Shown here: in pieces, positions 1 through 12,665 of the stretch
Numbering within the stretch: the first letter of the stretch is position 1
How the letters are laid out: each line of letters starts with the position of its first letter
Assembly: GCA_050084985.1 (NCBI GenBank)
Contig: JBITNC010000001.1
Location: 74,028,001-74,092,000, forward strand
Direction: 5' to 3'
Source: Nageia nagi
Taxonomy: Eukaryota > Pinophyta
Length of the DNA stretch: 64,000 bases
Translations under genes and position numbers: made by a program
Notes under the pieces: model-generated
What the model was told of the DNA's origin: nothing
Databases searched by the model: none
Seen by the model: only the letters and a program-made list of their open reading frames with translations

Positions 1-641
1 GGGGGAAAAAATACCCCATCGAGGATGGCCTGAGATCCCAATGTTCATGTGTGGAAAACCCCCGGTAGGCCCCTCATTCCCCCTGCCCTGTGAGTTTTGT
101 ATTTGGGAAAACTTTTTTTTCTTGTTTTTGATGTCCAATGGGTTATCCCCCAGACGTGGGGGCCTTTTACTTTTGGCATCCCCCCTCCCCTGCGATTTCC
201 CCAGGGGGTTGGTCAGCTTTGGGAAAATGCCCTATGGAATGTGTGGCTGAGGAAATAAAAAGAGTGTTTTTGGGTTTTCCCAAAGTCCGTTGGAGAGGAT
301 TGGAGAAAGGTTAGGCGTCCAATAAAGATCTTTGGGCTGGCGGGGGTAAAACCCCCGGCCCAGTTGTCGGGCTTCTTTGGCGGTGGCGTAGTGTATTTTC
401 GTAGACAGTCTGGATCATAGTCAAGGTTACTCCGAAGATGCCCCACCCCTGGACACAGTGTCATTGTGTGGTCCCCAGAAGAGCTTTCCCCCCAGAGATC
501 TCTCTATGGGTGTCCGCAACTAGTTGATTAGAATGAGACGCTGACCCTGTTGTTTTGCTTTTGCTTTGCTGTTCTATTTGTCTTAAGTGTAACTGACCTC
601 TTGTTAATAGAATGTTTTTTAATCCTAAAAAAAAAAAAAAA
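1..641 (+). mobile_element. Probable 3' end of a LINE-type retrotransposon, with poly-A tail
   Basis: The first ~620 bases are clearly more GC-rich than what follows and end in a run of 15 A (627-641), the usual 3' end of a non-LTR retrotransposon or processed transcript. Plus-strand frames, broken by shifts and a stop, show cysteine-, tryptophan- and lysine/arginine-rich stretches (a CGKPP motif near 50-65; a WxNxWLRK-like stretch near 230-250) that resemble the zinc-binding C-terminal region of plant LINE reverse transcriptases. No RT core lies inside the window; it would be to the left. A processed gene copy is the main alternative. No target duplication can be checked because the left end is missing. 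Confidence 0.42.
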
Positions 642-2502
642 TAGTGCTAAATGTTATAAATGTTACCTCCATCATATGTTTGGTTCTTTGTTGGTATTCT
701 GGTCCTCACATTGAAATGTCCCAAGAGCTCATCAAGATCTCTTCTTAAAAGACTTCACAAGAATACTCTTAACTGATCAATGTCTAAAACAACTCACAAA
801 ATTGTTTATTGGTCCTAACTAAAACCCTAGGGTTTTAGCACAACTACTTATGTTTCATGTTAGGTTCACCAAAGTGTTTACAAATAAAAGTGTGATCAAG
901 AATGCAAATAATTAAAATATCCATAGTCCCAAAAGATACATATATCTATTTGTAAATTTTGAGCTAACAGATAGCAATTTATAACAAGATAAGTTGATAT
1001 AGAAGATAACAAATAACTAGAATCAAAATGATATTACCAAATAAGATTGAATTTATGTACTTAACTCATAGAGCATACCTAATATGTATGAATGGAAGAT
1101 ATTGATGAAGCCTCAATAATGAATGGAGTCTACACCCATAGTTATAAAGTAAGATGATCCAAAAATAGGGTCGTGGGTAGTCTATTTCATGCTCAAAAGG
1201 AGCATTGATGGTATGCTTTCATCTACAAGGAATGCCAACTATCTTTGTTAGATTATAATTTATTTCAAATTGAATCTATGCCTCCACACAAAATCTCAAT
1301 TTGATACTGAAATGAGCTTAGAATTGTCAAGATGCTCGCATAAGGAAGTACACAAACCTAGCCTTGAATGGCAATGTCAAGAGACACCTAAAGGATTACC
1401 ATCATTAACACTAGATATGGGATCATGTATCTCCTTGATGTGGAATTACTATTAGATCCCTATTTATATAGATAGTAATATGACCTACTCCTTAGGTCGA
1501 CATGTACCTACATAAACAAGAATATAGTAAGCTAATGATATATATTGATCATATACAAAATAACATTAATATTCTTGAACTAGATATATGAGTGCAAGCA
1601 CGTATTTTCTAATGTATTAAATTAAATGCATAAAATAATTTAAATTAAATGCATAAATTAAAAAATCAGTTATGGCTCATCCTTGATCCATTAACTTATT
1701 TACTTGGGTGCTTGTTTTTTCTATTTTTTTTCCTATATTTTTTATTTATAGGATTGCTAGCGATTACCCATTGGGTGCTAGAGATCAAGTATGATCATTG
1801 ATGATTATTCTGAATCACTAGCAATTAAAAGATAATAAAAAACTTTAATGTTTGCCTAAAATTTTATTCCCTCTTTCATTTATTGAAAGAAGGGTTATTT
1901 TTACATGTCTACATTTTCCATCTTTTTTGAAATATCCAACATTTTATAGGTGGAGATTATTTCAAAAAAGTAAGCCTATTAGAAAGGGGGTGCAATCAAG
2001 TCTTATACTTGTACCTATTAATCTTAAGTCAAGGTTTTATATCAACTCATTCTCTATGAATAAGCTGAATTTGAGTGATTGGATTATGACTAAATCTATT
2101 TTTTAATCTTTTAAATTTTACACATTTTGAAAATAATAAAGGATTGTAGTGCAAGGCATAACTTAGGTAGTCACCACTATACTATTGTGCTATGTTGGTA
2201 GGATATGGATGGAGTCTTAGTCGTTAAGTGTATACCATAGCTAGCATGTGATAAAGAAGTTCCCTTGCCAATACAATAACTTTTAATCATTCTACCTCTA
2301 TCCTAGTAGATACATTACTTGATGATCTTATGCAAAAGTTCATCCAACAATTTTAATCATATCAATACTTGCCATTCTTTTTTCTACTAAAAGAAGGATC
2401 ATTTTTCAAATTCAAAGTTACCTAAGAGTCTTATATTTTTTGAAGAACCCTTAACTCTAAATTAAGTTTAATAAGAGAAGAACTCATAGTGATTTTTCCT
2501 TC

Positions 2503-2560
<58 letters not shown>

Positions 2561-3546
2561 TATATATATTATTTTTTAAGGTTTTATATTATTTTTTATA
2601 TTTTTAGGATAGTTTTGAGGAGACTATCTTTCGAGCATAGATGTTTTGTATGGACTATGGTTTTTTAGTTTTAATTGAGCATTGTTGATTGTTTAAAAAG
2701 ATATATACAAGAGTTTATAAATTACCCTATTTCATTTTGAATTTTCTCATCAATATTTATAATTAATTGTAGTTCTAACTTGACCTAAAGAATTTTTGAC
2801 ATTCTCTAAAATTTTGTATTTTTTAAACTTTTAATTAGAGAATTTTAAAGAAGCACATGGGGAAGGTCCCAAGTATTTCTCTTATTGAAATACCCATATA
2901 ACTTGTGTATTTTAAGAAAAACTTTTTCATTCATCATTTTTTATAAGGTTAGGGTTGTTAATGATCTATTTATGATCATCAATGATCCTTATGGATCATT
3001 GGTGCCCAACTTATGATCATTGGTGATTGACTACACTGGGTAATAAAAAGAAAAAGTTCACTTATCACTTTTTTAATTTGCTTTTTAGTGCCAGGTTAGA
3101 GCTCTTATTTCCCCTACCCTACCATTTGAGCATTTTATCCTATACCTCCCTTTTTATTGTTTATTTGTTTCATGATGCCACCATAAGGATCATCCACACC
3201 ACACAAGAGACCTATGAGGGAAGAGGTAGGTTTTAAAACCCCCCTTTCCATTTTTTACTTCTTAATTTATTTTTAATCTATTTTAGAAAAAAATAGAAAC
3301 TGTAGGATGCTTCAAAATAATTTTTATGTGTTTTTTAACCATTCATTTTTTTAGATTAGGCTTATTTTTTAATGTTTTATAAAAAATTTTAAACCTTAGC
3401 CAAAGTCATTAGATAGAGATGAAGGGTTTTAGGATCATCAATGTTCAAGTATTGAATGCTAGCAATCTAGACCCTAATCATATAATCATTGAAATTTGCA
3501 AAATTAATTTTTTTTTAACTTACTTTATCATTAATTACTATTAGGT
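642..3546. other. AT-rich stretch without recognisable genes
   Basis: No reading frame here resembles a known protein; the short open frames are what AT-rich DNA gives by chance. The stretch holds the CA microsatellite listed separately and several scattered copies of a GATCAT-rich phrase (near 1,790, 2,970-3,025 and 3,430) that I cannot assign to an element. Confidence 0.5.
2504..2554. repeat. (AC)n microsatellite
   Basis: An uninterrupted AC dinucleotide run of about 51 bases, followed directly by a short TA-rich run (2,556-2,570). Simple sequence repeat with no coding meaning. Confidence 0.97.
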
Positions 3547-4740
3547 TTGAGACATATTCAAGCCTAGAAGTAGATATCCTCACATACTTGAGGATGGTCA
3601 TGTTTTACTAATTGCCACTAATCAAACCTTTCTTCATGTAGTTGAATTTAGAGCTAGGCCTTACATGGGTCACATTCACTAGGACTACCCACTACTAGCA
3701 ACCTTGCTGGAGAGGTGGGATTATTTGATCAAAACCTTTCATCTTCCTATAGGGAGATGACTATCATGATGGAGGACATCCACCATTTATATCGCTTACC
3801 TATTCAAGGTAAATGGATTTAGCATGTGGTCAACTAAGATTCAATGTGCCCATATATCATAGTAGTTTATGGAGTAGGTAATATCAATAGAGTTATGAGT
3901 GAGATGTTTTTTAGGGGTCTTCCATACCTCATGTATTGGAGGAATGCCCAGCAGGGTCTTCCCAAAGCCTCTTACTTGATGGGATTGATATAGTACTATG
4001 CTTTCCTATATACTAGTAGTGGGAGGTTTCATTAGTCATTATTACCCATAGTGGCTAGTATACTACAATAAGGGATGGTATACACTTGGGCTCCCACACT
4101 GCTAGCCTAGATTTATGGGAGATTTCTTCTATTCTTTAGGCCATAAGGCCTCATTATGAGTCATTATAACTCTTTAGGCATGGGCCTATGAGCATATCCA
4201 TGTAGCTCATCCTTTAGGGCTACCAGTTCTTTGCTTTGTCACACACATAGCCTATCCTACTCGCATCATGTGCTAGAGAGAGGATTTTTACACTCACCCT
4301 TCAGATGGGATTAGATGAGATATTTCTTTTTTCCAAAGGATGATTGGTCATCTTATTTTTGATCAAGTGAGGTTATGACCTTATCATGGTAATCCATCTT
4401 GGGATGAGCTTATAGCATAGTTGATAAGCATCGAATGTTCTCAGTGGTTAGTATTGAGTTTTTATAGTGCTTCTACTTTGAGCATATGCACTATCTATTT
4501 GGTATGGTATTGGATGTTCCACTAGCACCTCTATGTTAGTGATCAAGGAATAGGAGATGGTTGACCTAGAGTATATAGTTGGTTGGGAAGAGGAGAGTAA
4601 GTTAAGTACCTTTGCTAGAGGCACAAGAGGAGGTGAAGCTCCTCCTCCATAGGTACCTAGCATTGATGCACTCTTGGAGGACATCTACAAGTTGAGTACC
4701 AAGTGTCTTAGCTTAGCGCTTACATGTATAGATATATAGC
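3547..4740 (+). pseudogene. Decayed plant mobile domain (PMD/MAIN-like) coding region
   Basis: Plus-strand frames, broken by many stops and a few shifts, read as a plant mobile domain, a domain shared by MAIN-type plant genes and by several transposons. The clearest part is near 3,690-3,820: LLERWDYLIKTFHLPIGEMT in one frame, then a MEDIHHLYRLPIQG-like stretch, matching the family pattern of a leucine-rich start, ERW..ET.TFHLP.GEMT, and a GLPI.G motif. Further on, near 4,165-4,215, AWAYEHIHVAHP matches the family's W-W-E-H/R block, and near 4,340-4,520 a region resembles the later PLI.F..VE block. No intact start or full frame survives. Host gene relic and transposon-borne copy are both possible; the transposon setting favours the second. 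Confidence 0.6.
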
Positions 4741-6870
4741 TAAAAGAGATAGGTATCATCATGAGAAAGATGAGGTCTGATCATCTGTATAGATCAAGGG
4801 AGCCAATACAATTATGGGGGTCATTAATTAGCCATAAGTCTTTATATAAGGGATACTTCAACAAAGGGATTACTATTCCTTCATTATGTAAACATGGTTG
4901 ATAGGGGTACCTTCGTACATATCAAGCATGCTATATCCAGTCCACCTACTACATATGTACCCATAGATGTTTCAATTTATTAGGCACCCAATGGAGCTCA
5001 ATAGATAGTTAGTACATAGGGTAGGGTTGTTATATAGGTTGCATCTTATAGTCATAGTAGGATAGACGAGGTCTCTTCTCAACACCTAGTGGGTTCATCA
5101 GAGATTTATAGGGTAGCTTGAGCAGTGAGTCCTATAGGTTTAGTGGGCACCAGTCATCCTTGGTAGGGTAGAGCTAGAAGTCATATAGATGGCAAAGAGG
5201 GTAGCTCCTAAGAGCATTTTAGTGATAGAGCTATTATTTTTCATGATTTATGTTATAATTATGAGTTGTATCAAAGTATGTCATTTTTTTTCTAAGATTT
5301 ATTGAGAGCAGGACCATTTTTGATATTTAGTCATGTTATTTGTAGTTTTATCATTATTTTTTGATAACCTTATCTACTATGGGATCATGATATTCATGAT
5401 TGATAGTTGGTTTCTTTCAGATGTGATGGATATTTAGTTATATATTTTTTGATTTACATGATGATGACTTTAGACTCTTATATGCATGTTTTAATATCAT
5501 ATATATATATATATTATTTATTTATATTATTAATATATAATATGCATGAAAGTTTATTCTCATGTTTTCTTTTAGTTTTAACACCTTATTTATGATATGT
5601 TTCATAAATCTGATGTAATATTTATGTTTATTTAGTAATTTAATGTTTATAGAATAGGATTTGATTTGCAGAAGAATAGAATCAGATACATCATTTTCCA
5701 TTTTCTTGGCTACTTTTATATATGGTTTTGAACATAATATACTGGTATAAACATATGTGATATCATGAATAACATGAATGTATGGATGTAAAACAAACAT
5801 AAAATTTACAACACTTTATGGATGTATGGATGTAATAATGGATGCACATAAATGTATATGTACAAAGGAATGTAAAATGTATGAAACTTAAATGGCCTAA
5901 TATTTTTATGAATGTCATAATACTCAAACATAAATATTAATGTGATGGCAACTTATCAAGCTTTTTTACAATAATAGTAGTAATGGTATGAGATAAATGA
6001 ATATATAAATAAAGAAGTGTAATAAATAACACCTTCAATACCTATCTTCATTAATTAATCTTCTACTTTGGTCTCATCTACTAGGGATGATATGAAATAA
6101 CATCATAATATACTTAATTTTACCATAAACTTGTATGTGTGTAATGATGTTTGTTTCCTTCTCTTAACATTTGCAAATTAAACATCCTAAGATTATAAAT
6201 TATGACATATAATCTTTTTGTTTTTGTAAGGTATGCTTCACTACCAAAAAGCATTCATAGCCCTCATGAAGATCAACCCCTTCATCATGTTACAACCTTG
6301 CTTTATTATCAGTTAGATGTCTATAGTCTTGATATAGGATGTTGTAATGGCCCAAGCATTCTACCTAATTTTGATTTTTTTTTTTTTTTTTATCATTTTC
6401 TATCCTAGCTCTTAGGTTGAGGATGAAGCAAAAAGTAAGAAATCCATACTCACATTTATACTCAAAAAATACTTAATTCTTGATTGTTTCAAGATATTTA
6501 ATGTGAAAAGTGTATGAGTCCATTAGCACACCACCATATACCATAGTTATATCCTTTTATCATCCTAAGTTTTTGAAACCTCAACATAGGATTTCCCAAC
6601 TAAGACCAAATATGAATAGAGTATTTATTACTTTCTTTTTTATTTGTAAATATGGCTATATACATAAATGAATATTATATAGATGCATGCATGAAGTGTG
6701 GATACATATAGCTTGACTAGTTGCCTCTCACAATGATTGACATCTAATAATTATGGCACTCAAGGTAAAGGAATAAACATTTATGAACAAAGTGGAATGA
6801 ACATATGGGTAATTCACCCAGTAGCCAAGATGCTTCAAAAGTATATCTTTTGAGTATATATACATACACA

Positions 6871-6944
<74 letters not shown>

Positions 6945-8075
6945 CACACACATATATATATATATAGTTTAATTTTTGTATTTTTTATATATTTTAAATA
7001 TTTTTGTATTTTAAAATATTTTAATGTTTTTGTATGATTTGAAATATTTTAATGTTTTCCCTATTTACCCAGTGAACAAGAATCTATAATAGGTCATCAT
7101 TAGTAACAAGATGGAAGTGAAAATAACTATGGATGGTATGATTAATGAAACATTGCAAGGGGTCATGAATGATGGACATAAACAACATGAAGTCCCAACA
7201 CCATAAGTTTATAGATAGCAGATGAGTTATGGTGAAATCATCAAAAAATTCTTCTTTAGGATGTAGAAGACATGACCCATAGTATATAACAAATTAGAAT
7301 ACCAAAGGAGTGATAAAAACATCAATCATGATCCTCCAAATAAAATCAAGTCTAGAGATTATATGGATGATATTTTATAGGAACTCTTCATCAATGATGT
7401 CATATATCATATAAGATCCCCAACAAGGTTGATGATTAATGTAAATTTCCTTTCAATTAGAGTTCTTAAGAATATTATAAGTATGGTTGGACATATCTAG
7501 GGAAATAGATAAAGTTATCATAGATAAAATATGATGCTGGATACCCTTAGGTAATTGGTTAAAGTGACCATCCTCTAACTCTAGGTTTTGAATAGGATCT
7601 ACTAAGGGGTCACTAGGGAAAGTGCAAGGTGATCGAGAAATGATAAGCAATGATAGGTCTCATGGGAAAAGACGATCATAATGTGAGTACCTCTCTCATT
7701 GATTGGTGGGAAGTTTGACACTATGTAGCTTACTCATGATGCCTATTGCTTATGAAATATGACCAACTACCTACAGTGTCATATACAAGCATTTTTTAGA
7801 ATTTATATAAAGTTTTTTAAAGATAAATATATACACACATTTCATTTTTACAAGAAAACATTTAATAATAATTTTCTAAATTATTTACATATATCCTTAA
7901 TGGTGGTACTTTTTATTTACTTAATTATTATTTTTTAAGATATAAAACTTTTTGTAACTCCCCAATGATAATGATTCCCTAGTTTTTTACAAATAACCCA
8001 ATCTTTATAACCCAAAAAGTAAAAGTACAGAGGTTGAACTAAGATATGAGTAGGTATTGGTCCTATGATGGATGA
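4741..8075. other. AT-rich stretch without recognisable genes
   Basis: Apart from the CA microsatellite at 6,872 and a T-run near 6,370-6,390, I recognise nothing. The part just after the PMD relic (4,741-5,220) may still be its degraded C-terminal portion. Near 5,750-5,880 a loose ATGGATGTA-like phrase recurs a few times. A plus-strand frame at about 7,108-7,380 reads with few stops and a charged composition but matches nothing I know. The G-rich minus-strand stretch at 7,957-7,972 could be the polypurine tract of the old Tat-like element, but no LTR pair supports it. Confidence 0.4.
6872..6965. repeat. (CA)n microsatellite followed by (TA)n
   Basis: About 72 bases of uninterrupted CA repeat (to 6,943), a short imperfect CA stretch, then TATATA to about 6,965. 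It is the second CA-to-TA compound microsatellite in the window; cysteine-valine frames on the minus strand here are artefacts of it. Confidence 0.97.
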
Positions 8076-9485
8076 TTAGTAATGGAATAGATACCAAATG
8101 AGTGGCAAGATTGGTGGATGATGCTTGAATTTCTTAATGATGTGTTTTTCCTTGGTGGATAATGTCGAGTCTTCACCATTCTCAATAAGTGGAATGTGAG
8201 ATGGGATTCCTAAGGTTTGTGAAGATTGAGGGGGAATCAATGATGCGAGGGAGATCATGTTTCTCATGAGATATTGAACATACTCACTTTTTTCTAGTTT
8301 GATTACAACCTCACTCTTTCTTTGGTTAAAGCATTCTAAGGTCTTTTGAAGCCTAGGTTTTATATTAATTAAGTTATTTACACAATAATTTTTGCTAAAT
8401 AATGAACTATAATCATATATGATTTCATTATGTAAAATTAAATAGGTATTATAGTGCAACACCAAATCATTGATGACCTCAATTACTAAAATTGATATTT
8501 TGTAACATCAAAGAGTCATATGATCAACACAATTTAGCAAAATTCTAGGTCTCTCATAAGGCCAATGCAAGTGGAATAGATGGATTCAATTGGTAAAGTA
8601 TTTAGATTCCATCCACATATTCTTTGCTTCTAACTCAATAGTTTCCCTAAAACCATTAACTTTTAAGTACCAAGCATTGGTTACTCATAAATTATAACAA
8701 TTCATGGCTATAACTTCTTGAATTTCTTTTAGTAAGGTGAATAAGCAAGCTACTTCAATATAAGGATAATTTATCAATGCTTGCATATATCAGTATTCTA
8801 GGTATCTATCAATGAAATCACATTTTGTAGGATTACATTCCATTTTTTCATTGGTTTCTAGTTTTCTTGATATTAGAGCTCTTGCTTGAATGTTACAAGG
8901 AAGAGGATGAGGAAACCTTGACTTAATTTGAGAGAATCATTAGTCAATATTTTACACACATCTAATTGATCATTGAGGATTGTGAACAAATACCATGTGA
9001 AAATCATAGATAATTTTACAACGACACAAGTCGCTTATCATCTAGTCTACCCATGTAAACAAAAAATCTTCATTTGGCCATGTGCTAACAAATCTATTTT
9101 GGATCCAATTGTTGAAAAAGTAATTAATTATGATCTTGGGAGCTAAAGGAGGCCAATATTGGCATAACAAGTTTACCACATAGACTTGCACAAAATAATG
9201 TGCATGACTTAGGTGGTACATGGCTTTATGCATGTAAATTTCCAAGTTATCTTTGTGAACATTTATCTCCCATCTTTGGTATCTTTCTAGAAATAAATTT
9301 AAGGCTATGATTCATTGCAAATTAATATGTAAAAGGAGGATATTTCTAATTCTAATGGAAATATCTAGTGATAACTTTATGATAGCTCTATCTCCCAAAT
9401 ATCATGGTTTCTCAAACCAAGGTTTTTGTTGAATACCTCTTTGATCATAAACTAGGTGTATGATTTTACTCTTTTTTGACATCAT
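8076..9485 (-). pseudogene. Third reading frame downstream of integrase in the Tat-like element
   Basis: Starts with two ATGs (9,485 and 9,482), about 120 bases after the integrase stop, and stays in a single frame to the stop at 8,076: 470 codons. Inside are about eleven in-frame stops, most of them TGA, yet no frameshift, so the frame was once coding and decayed by point change. The stretch around 9,245-9,045 is rich in H, Y and W; the part around 8,400-8,250 is charged (LEKSEYVQYLMRNMI); the end is proline/histidine-rich. No family is recognised and no signal peptide or convincing membrane segment can be placed with the stops present. Its position equals that of the env-like ORF in Athila elements, but nothing in the sequence proves an envelope role. 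Confidence 0.6.
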
Positions 9486-9604
9486 TTTCTATTTCAAATA
9501 CATTAAATGTGTATAAGTTTTTTTATGAAAAATACTTTTGTTAATTTTTTGATTGAAAAAATCTTGTTTATAATATATACAACTTCTAATTAAAAAATAG
9601 TTTA

Positions 9605-10800
9605 TTAACTATAGAAAGGATGAAGATGCATGATATTTATAGTATCACACTCTTTGTTGCCTTCCATATCAACTAAATGATAAGCCCTAGATCTAAATTT
9701 TCTTTTAATCATGTAAGGGCCTAACCAGTTAGGAGCAAACTTATAATAGACCTCTCATTCCATTCAAGAAGTTTGTTGGTTTTCTTTTAAAACCAAGTCT
9801 CTATGTTAAATTCATGAGTTCTAACTTTTTTATCAAAGTCTCTTTTAATGCAATTTTGATAAATATGTAAATGCTCCAATGCATTAACTCTTCTTTCATC
9901 TAGAAGTAGCAATTGGTATAATCTTGTTTGATGAACTGCTTCATCCATGATATAATGTTGTAATACAATTCATAAAGAAGGAATTTCTATTTCTAAAGGT
10001 AATACTGCTTCAACCTTATAAACAAAGGAAAATAGGATTTCCCTAGTAGGAGTATGAATACTATCTTGATAAGCCATAATGCATGTAGAATTCTTGCATG
10101 CCAATCTTAATGGGAGTCACAATAGTTTTTAATAGAATGATATGAATAGTTTTGTTGGTGGCTTCATCTTGACCCTGATAAAAATTGAGCAATTTAATGG
10201 ATAAATAGTTTTAATAAAGTGATATGTTATTTTTGAATGTGCTTTCCTATTATTAGTGATAATTTGGACTGAAATTCCAAAATGACATATAATATGGTTT
10301 TGTATGAATTCTTCTATCTTTGGCTCTGTTGTTGAAATCATGGGAATAGCTTCTACCCATTTTGTAAAATATTTTGTAGCAGTTATTAAAAACTTATGAC
10401 CTCCTTAGGAAATAGGAGAGATTTGACCTATTAAATATAATGCCCATCTTGAGAATGGCCATAATGATTGCATTGGTTGTAATGTATGTGAGGGTTGATT
10501 AAATAGATTCACATGTTGTTAACATTTAACAAATTTTCTAATGTATACCATGCAATCACCCTTCATAGTAGGCTAGTAATATCCCACATGCATTAATCAT
10601 TTTGTGATTATAGAGCCACTAAAATATCCTCCACAAATTCTATCATGTGCACATGAACTGGTAATTTATGAATTGACTCACTCTAGAAATTTGAGCAATA
10701 TTCTATCAAAACCCCTATGGTATAAGACATCTCTTATCATGCAAGAGTGAAAAACTTTTATCTTGAATGCTTTTCAAGATGATTTCATCAAGGTTTTAGG
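9605..10800 (-). pseudogene. Integrase, Tat-like gypsy (degenerate)
   Basis: The integrase core is legible in broken frames. Near 10,400-10,350 a GGHKFLITATKYFTKWVEAI stretch matches the strand around the first catalytic aspartate, followed by IEEFIQNHIICHFGI and an IITNN segment where an active enzyme has the second aspartate (ITDNG). The C-terminal part near 9,760-9,690 reads LGPYMIKRKFRSRAYHL, the usual GPY/F module, and the domain ends HPFYS then TAA at 9,607-9,605. Upstream, around 10,560-10,480, histidine- and cysteine-bearing fragments mark the zinc-binding part. Multiple stops; the second catalytic Asp appears changed to Asn. Confidence 0.75.
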
Positions 10801-10929
10801 TAATACCCCATCTCTTAAGAATCTAAACAATTGTGTATGCCATAAATTTTTGTCTTCTATTGCAACATCTAAGATTACATGTTCAAGTTCATTTGATATT
10901 TGATTCTATTAAGGATTGAATAATTTGAA

Positions 10930-11375
10930 CAATTTCAATAGGGATTATTTTTTATTAGGGTTTATGGGCACTAAAGATTTGATGGAGGCCATAGCATCAA
11001 CAAACCTATTAGTTGATCATGGTACTACTTCTAAATCATATTTTTTGAAAGAAAATAAAAGATTTTTTACTAATCTCTTATATTTTTGTAGCAAAGCTTC
11101 CTTGCATTGAAAGATCTCTTTGACACTATTTATGATTAACAACAAATTTCTAATAAATTTTAACCTTTTTAGTTTTAATTTTATAGCAATTTTAATAACT
11201 AGGATTAAGGCTTCATACTTGACATTGTTGAGTATACAAGGAAAATTAAGTTTAAATAAATAGGGTATGGGAACTCCTTATGGTGTAACAATAACAACAT
11301 CGGCACCCCCACTTTGCTCACATCTTGACCCATCAAAATATATTACCATATCCCAATCTTCTTTAGATTCTATGA
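10930..11375 (-). pseudogene. Second (archaeal-type) RNase H domain, Tat-like gypsy (degenerate)
   Basis: Directly after the first RNase H, the minus strand reads DWDMVIYFDGSRCEQSGGAD, the FDGS start of the additional RNase H found in Tat/Ogre elements, then a VTPYGV turn, a NNVKYEALIL stretch equivalent to NNEAEYEAL, and further helix/strand blocks ending with a DAMASI motif before integrase. The first catalytic Asp (in FDGS) is retained; the glutamate block is partly preserved. The order RT, RNase H, this domain, integrase supports the Tat assignment. Confidence 0.75.
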
Positions 11376-11496
11376 GAATTTCCATTTCATCTAATTTAAA
11401 TACATGTTCATCTGGTAATTTTACAATGAGTGGATTATCATTAGATAATAGTACCTCAACAAGGTAGTTAGTGATGACTTATCCTTTAATTGATTT

Positions 11497-12665
11497 CTAA
11501 CTTATGAAAAGTAAGTCAAATTCAGTTAGTTGCATGATCCATTTAGATGTCCTTTCATTTTGATAGATTTTATTCATCTTGTATTTCAAAGGATCAGCTT
11601 TAGTAATTACATACATGGTATGGTTTAGCATATAATATCTTAATTTTTTGGTTGCAAACACTACTACTAGACATAACTTTTCCAAATACACATATTTAAT
11701 CTCATAGCCAACTAAAGTTTGACTAAGGTAATATATTACTTATTCTTTATTATTCTCATTCTTTTGAGCAAGCATGGTAGTTGATATATATAACAAGAAT
11801 GGTTCTCTAGGTTTAGGTGGTACTAGAATAGGGGGTCAAAGAAGATAGTGTTTAATCTCATCAAATGCCTCTTATTGTTCATTTCCCTAGTGAAAGATAA
11901 TACCCTTGTTCAATAGTTTGCTAAACTCTTTACACTTATTTGACAACTAAGATGTGAAACATCTTATGGCCTACAACTAGCCCTATGGGATTTGTAGTTA
12001 TTTTATACTTGAAGGGGGTGACATATTTGTTATTATTTTTATTTTATTAGGATCTACTTCAATCCCTTGTATAAAGACAATTAAACCTAATAATTTCCTA
12101 AATTTTACCCCAAAAACACACTTCTTTGGGTTAAGTCAAATTTTATGTTCTAGTAACCTATTGAATATTTTAATGAGCACTCTGAGTTGATCCTCTCACA
12201 TTTTTTAGTTAGCCAGCAAATAATCCACGTAATCTTCTATGATATCATGCATGTAGTCATGGAAGATGTATTTCATGGCTATTTTATAAGTAACTTTTAC
12301 ATTTTTTAATCCAAAATGTATTACTTTGTAACAAAATGTTCCCCGTGTTGTAGTAATGCAATTTTATTCTAGCCTTCTAATGTTATCTTAATTTGATTGT
12401 ACCTTGAAAACCAATCCATGAGTGATAACATTTAATTTCCTATGATAGAATCAAGTAGGATATTTATGTTTGGTAAGGGAAAGTCATCCTTATGGCATGC
12501 TTTATTTAGATCCCTAAAATCTGTGCATATTCTAATCTTCCCACTGGATTTCTTAATTGGTGCCATATTGGAAATCCAATCAAAATCATAAATTGGGTGA
12601 ATAAACTTGGCTCCTAAAAGCTTTTGTAAATCCTCTTTTACCATTAAGGAAATTGTAGGGTGCAT
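11497..12665 (-). pseudogene. Reverse transcriptase and RNase H, Tat-like gypsy (degenerate)
   Basis: 12,665-12,432 carries the RT start: LLGAKFIHPIYDFDWISNM, the KSSGKIRICTDFRDLNKA block and DDFPLPNINILLD. Near 12,250-12,205 the catalytic box reads IEDYVDYLLA, so the second aspartate of the YVDD motif is tyrosine (codon at 12,220-12,222): the enzyme would be inactive. At 11,691-11,497 the RNase H/connection end is clear (FATKKLRYYMLNHTMYVITK, then GRTSKW replaced by ERTSKW and MQLTEFDL). Stops and small shifts separate these blocks. Family and order are certain; exact ends are not. Confidence 0.82.

Noticed and set aside
1-641. Organellar or rDNA insertion suggested by higher GC
   Set aside because: No rRNA, tRNA or plastid/mitochondrial gene motif; the poly-A tail fits a retroposed 3' end better.
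6728-6953. Cysteine-valine repeat frames
   Set aside because: Translation of a CA microsatellite.
7453-7650. 65-codon minus frame, possible continuation of the Tat-like third ORF
   Set aside because: Not in frame continuity with a recognisable domain and no motif; chance frame in AT-rich DNA.
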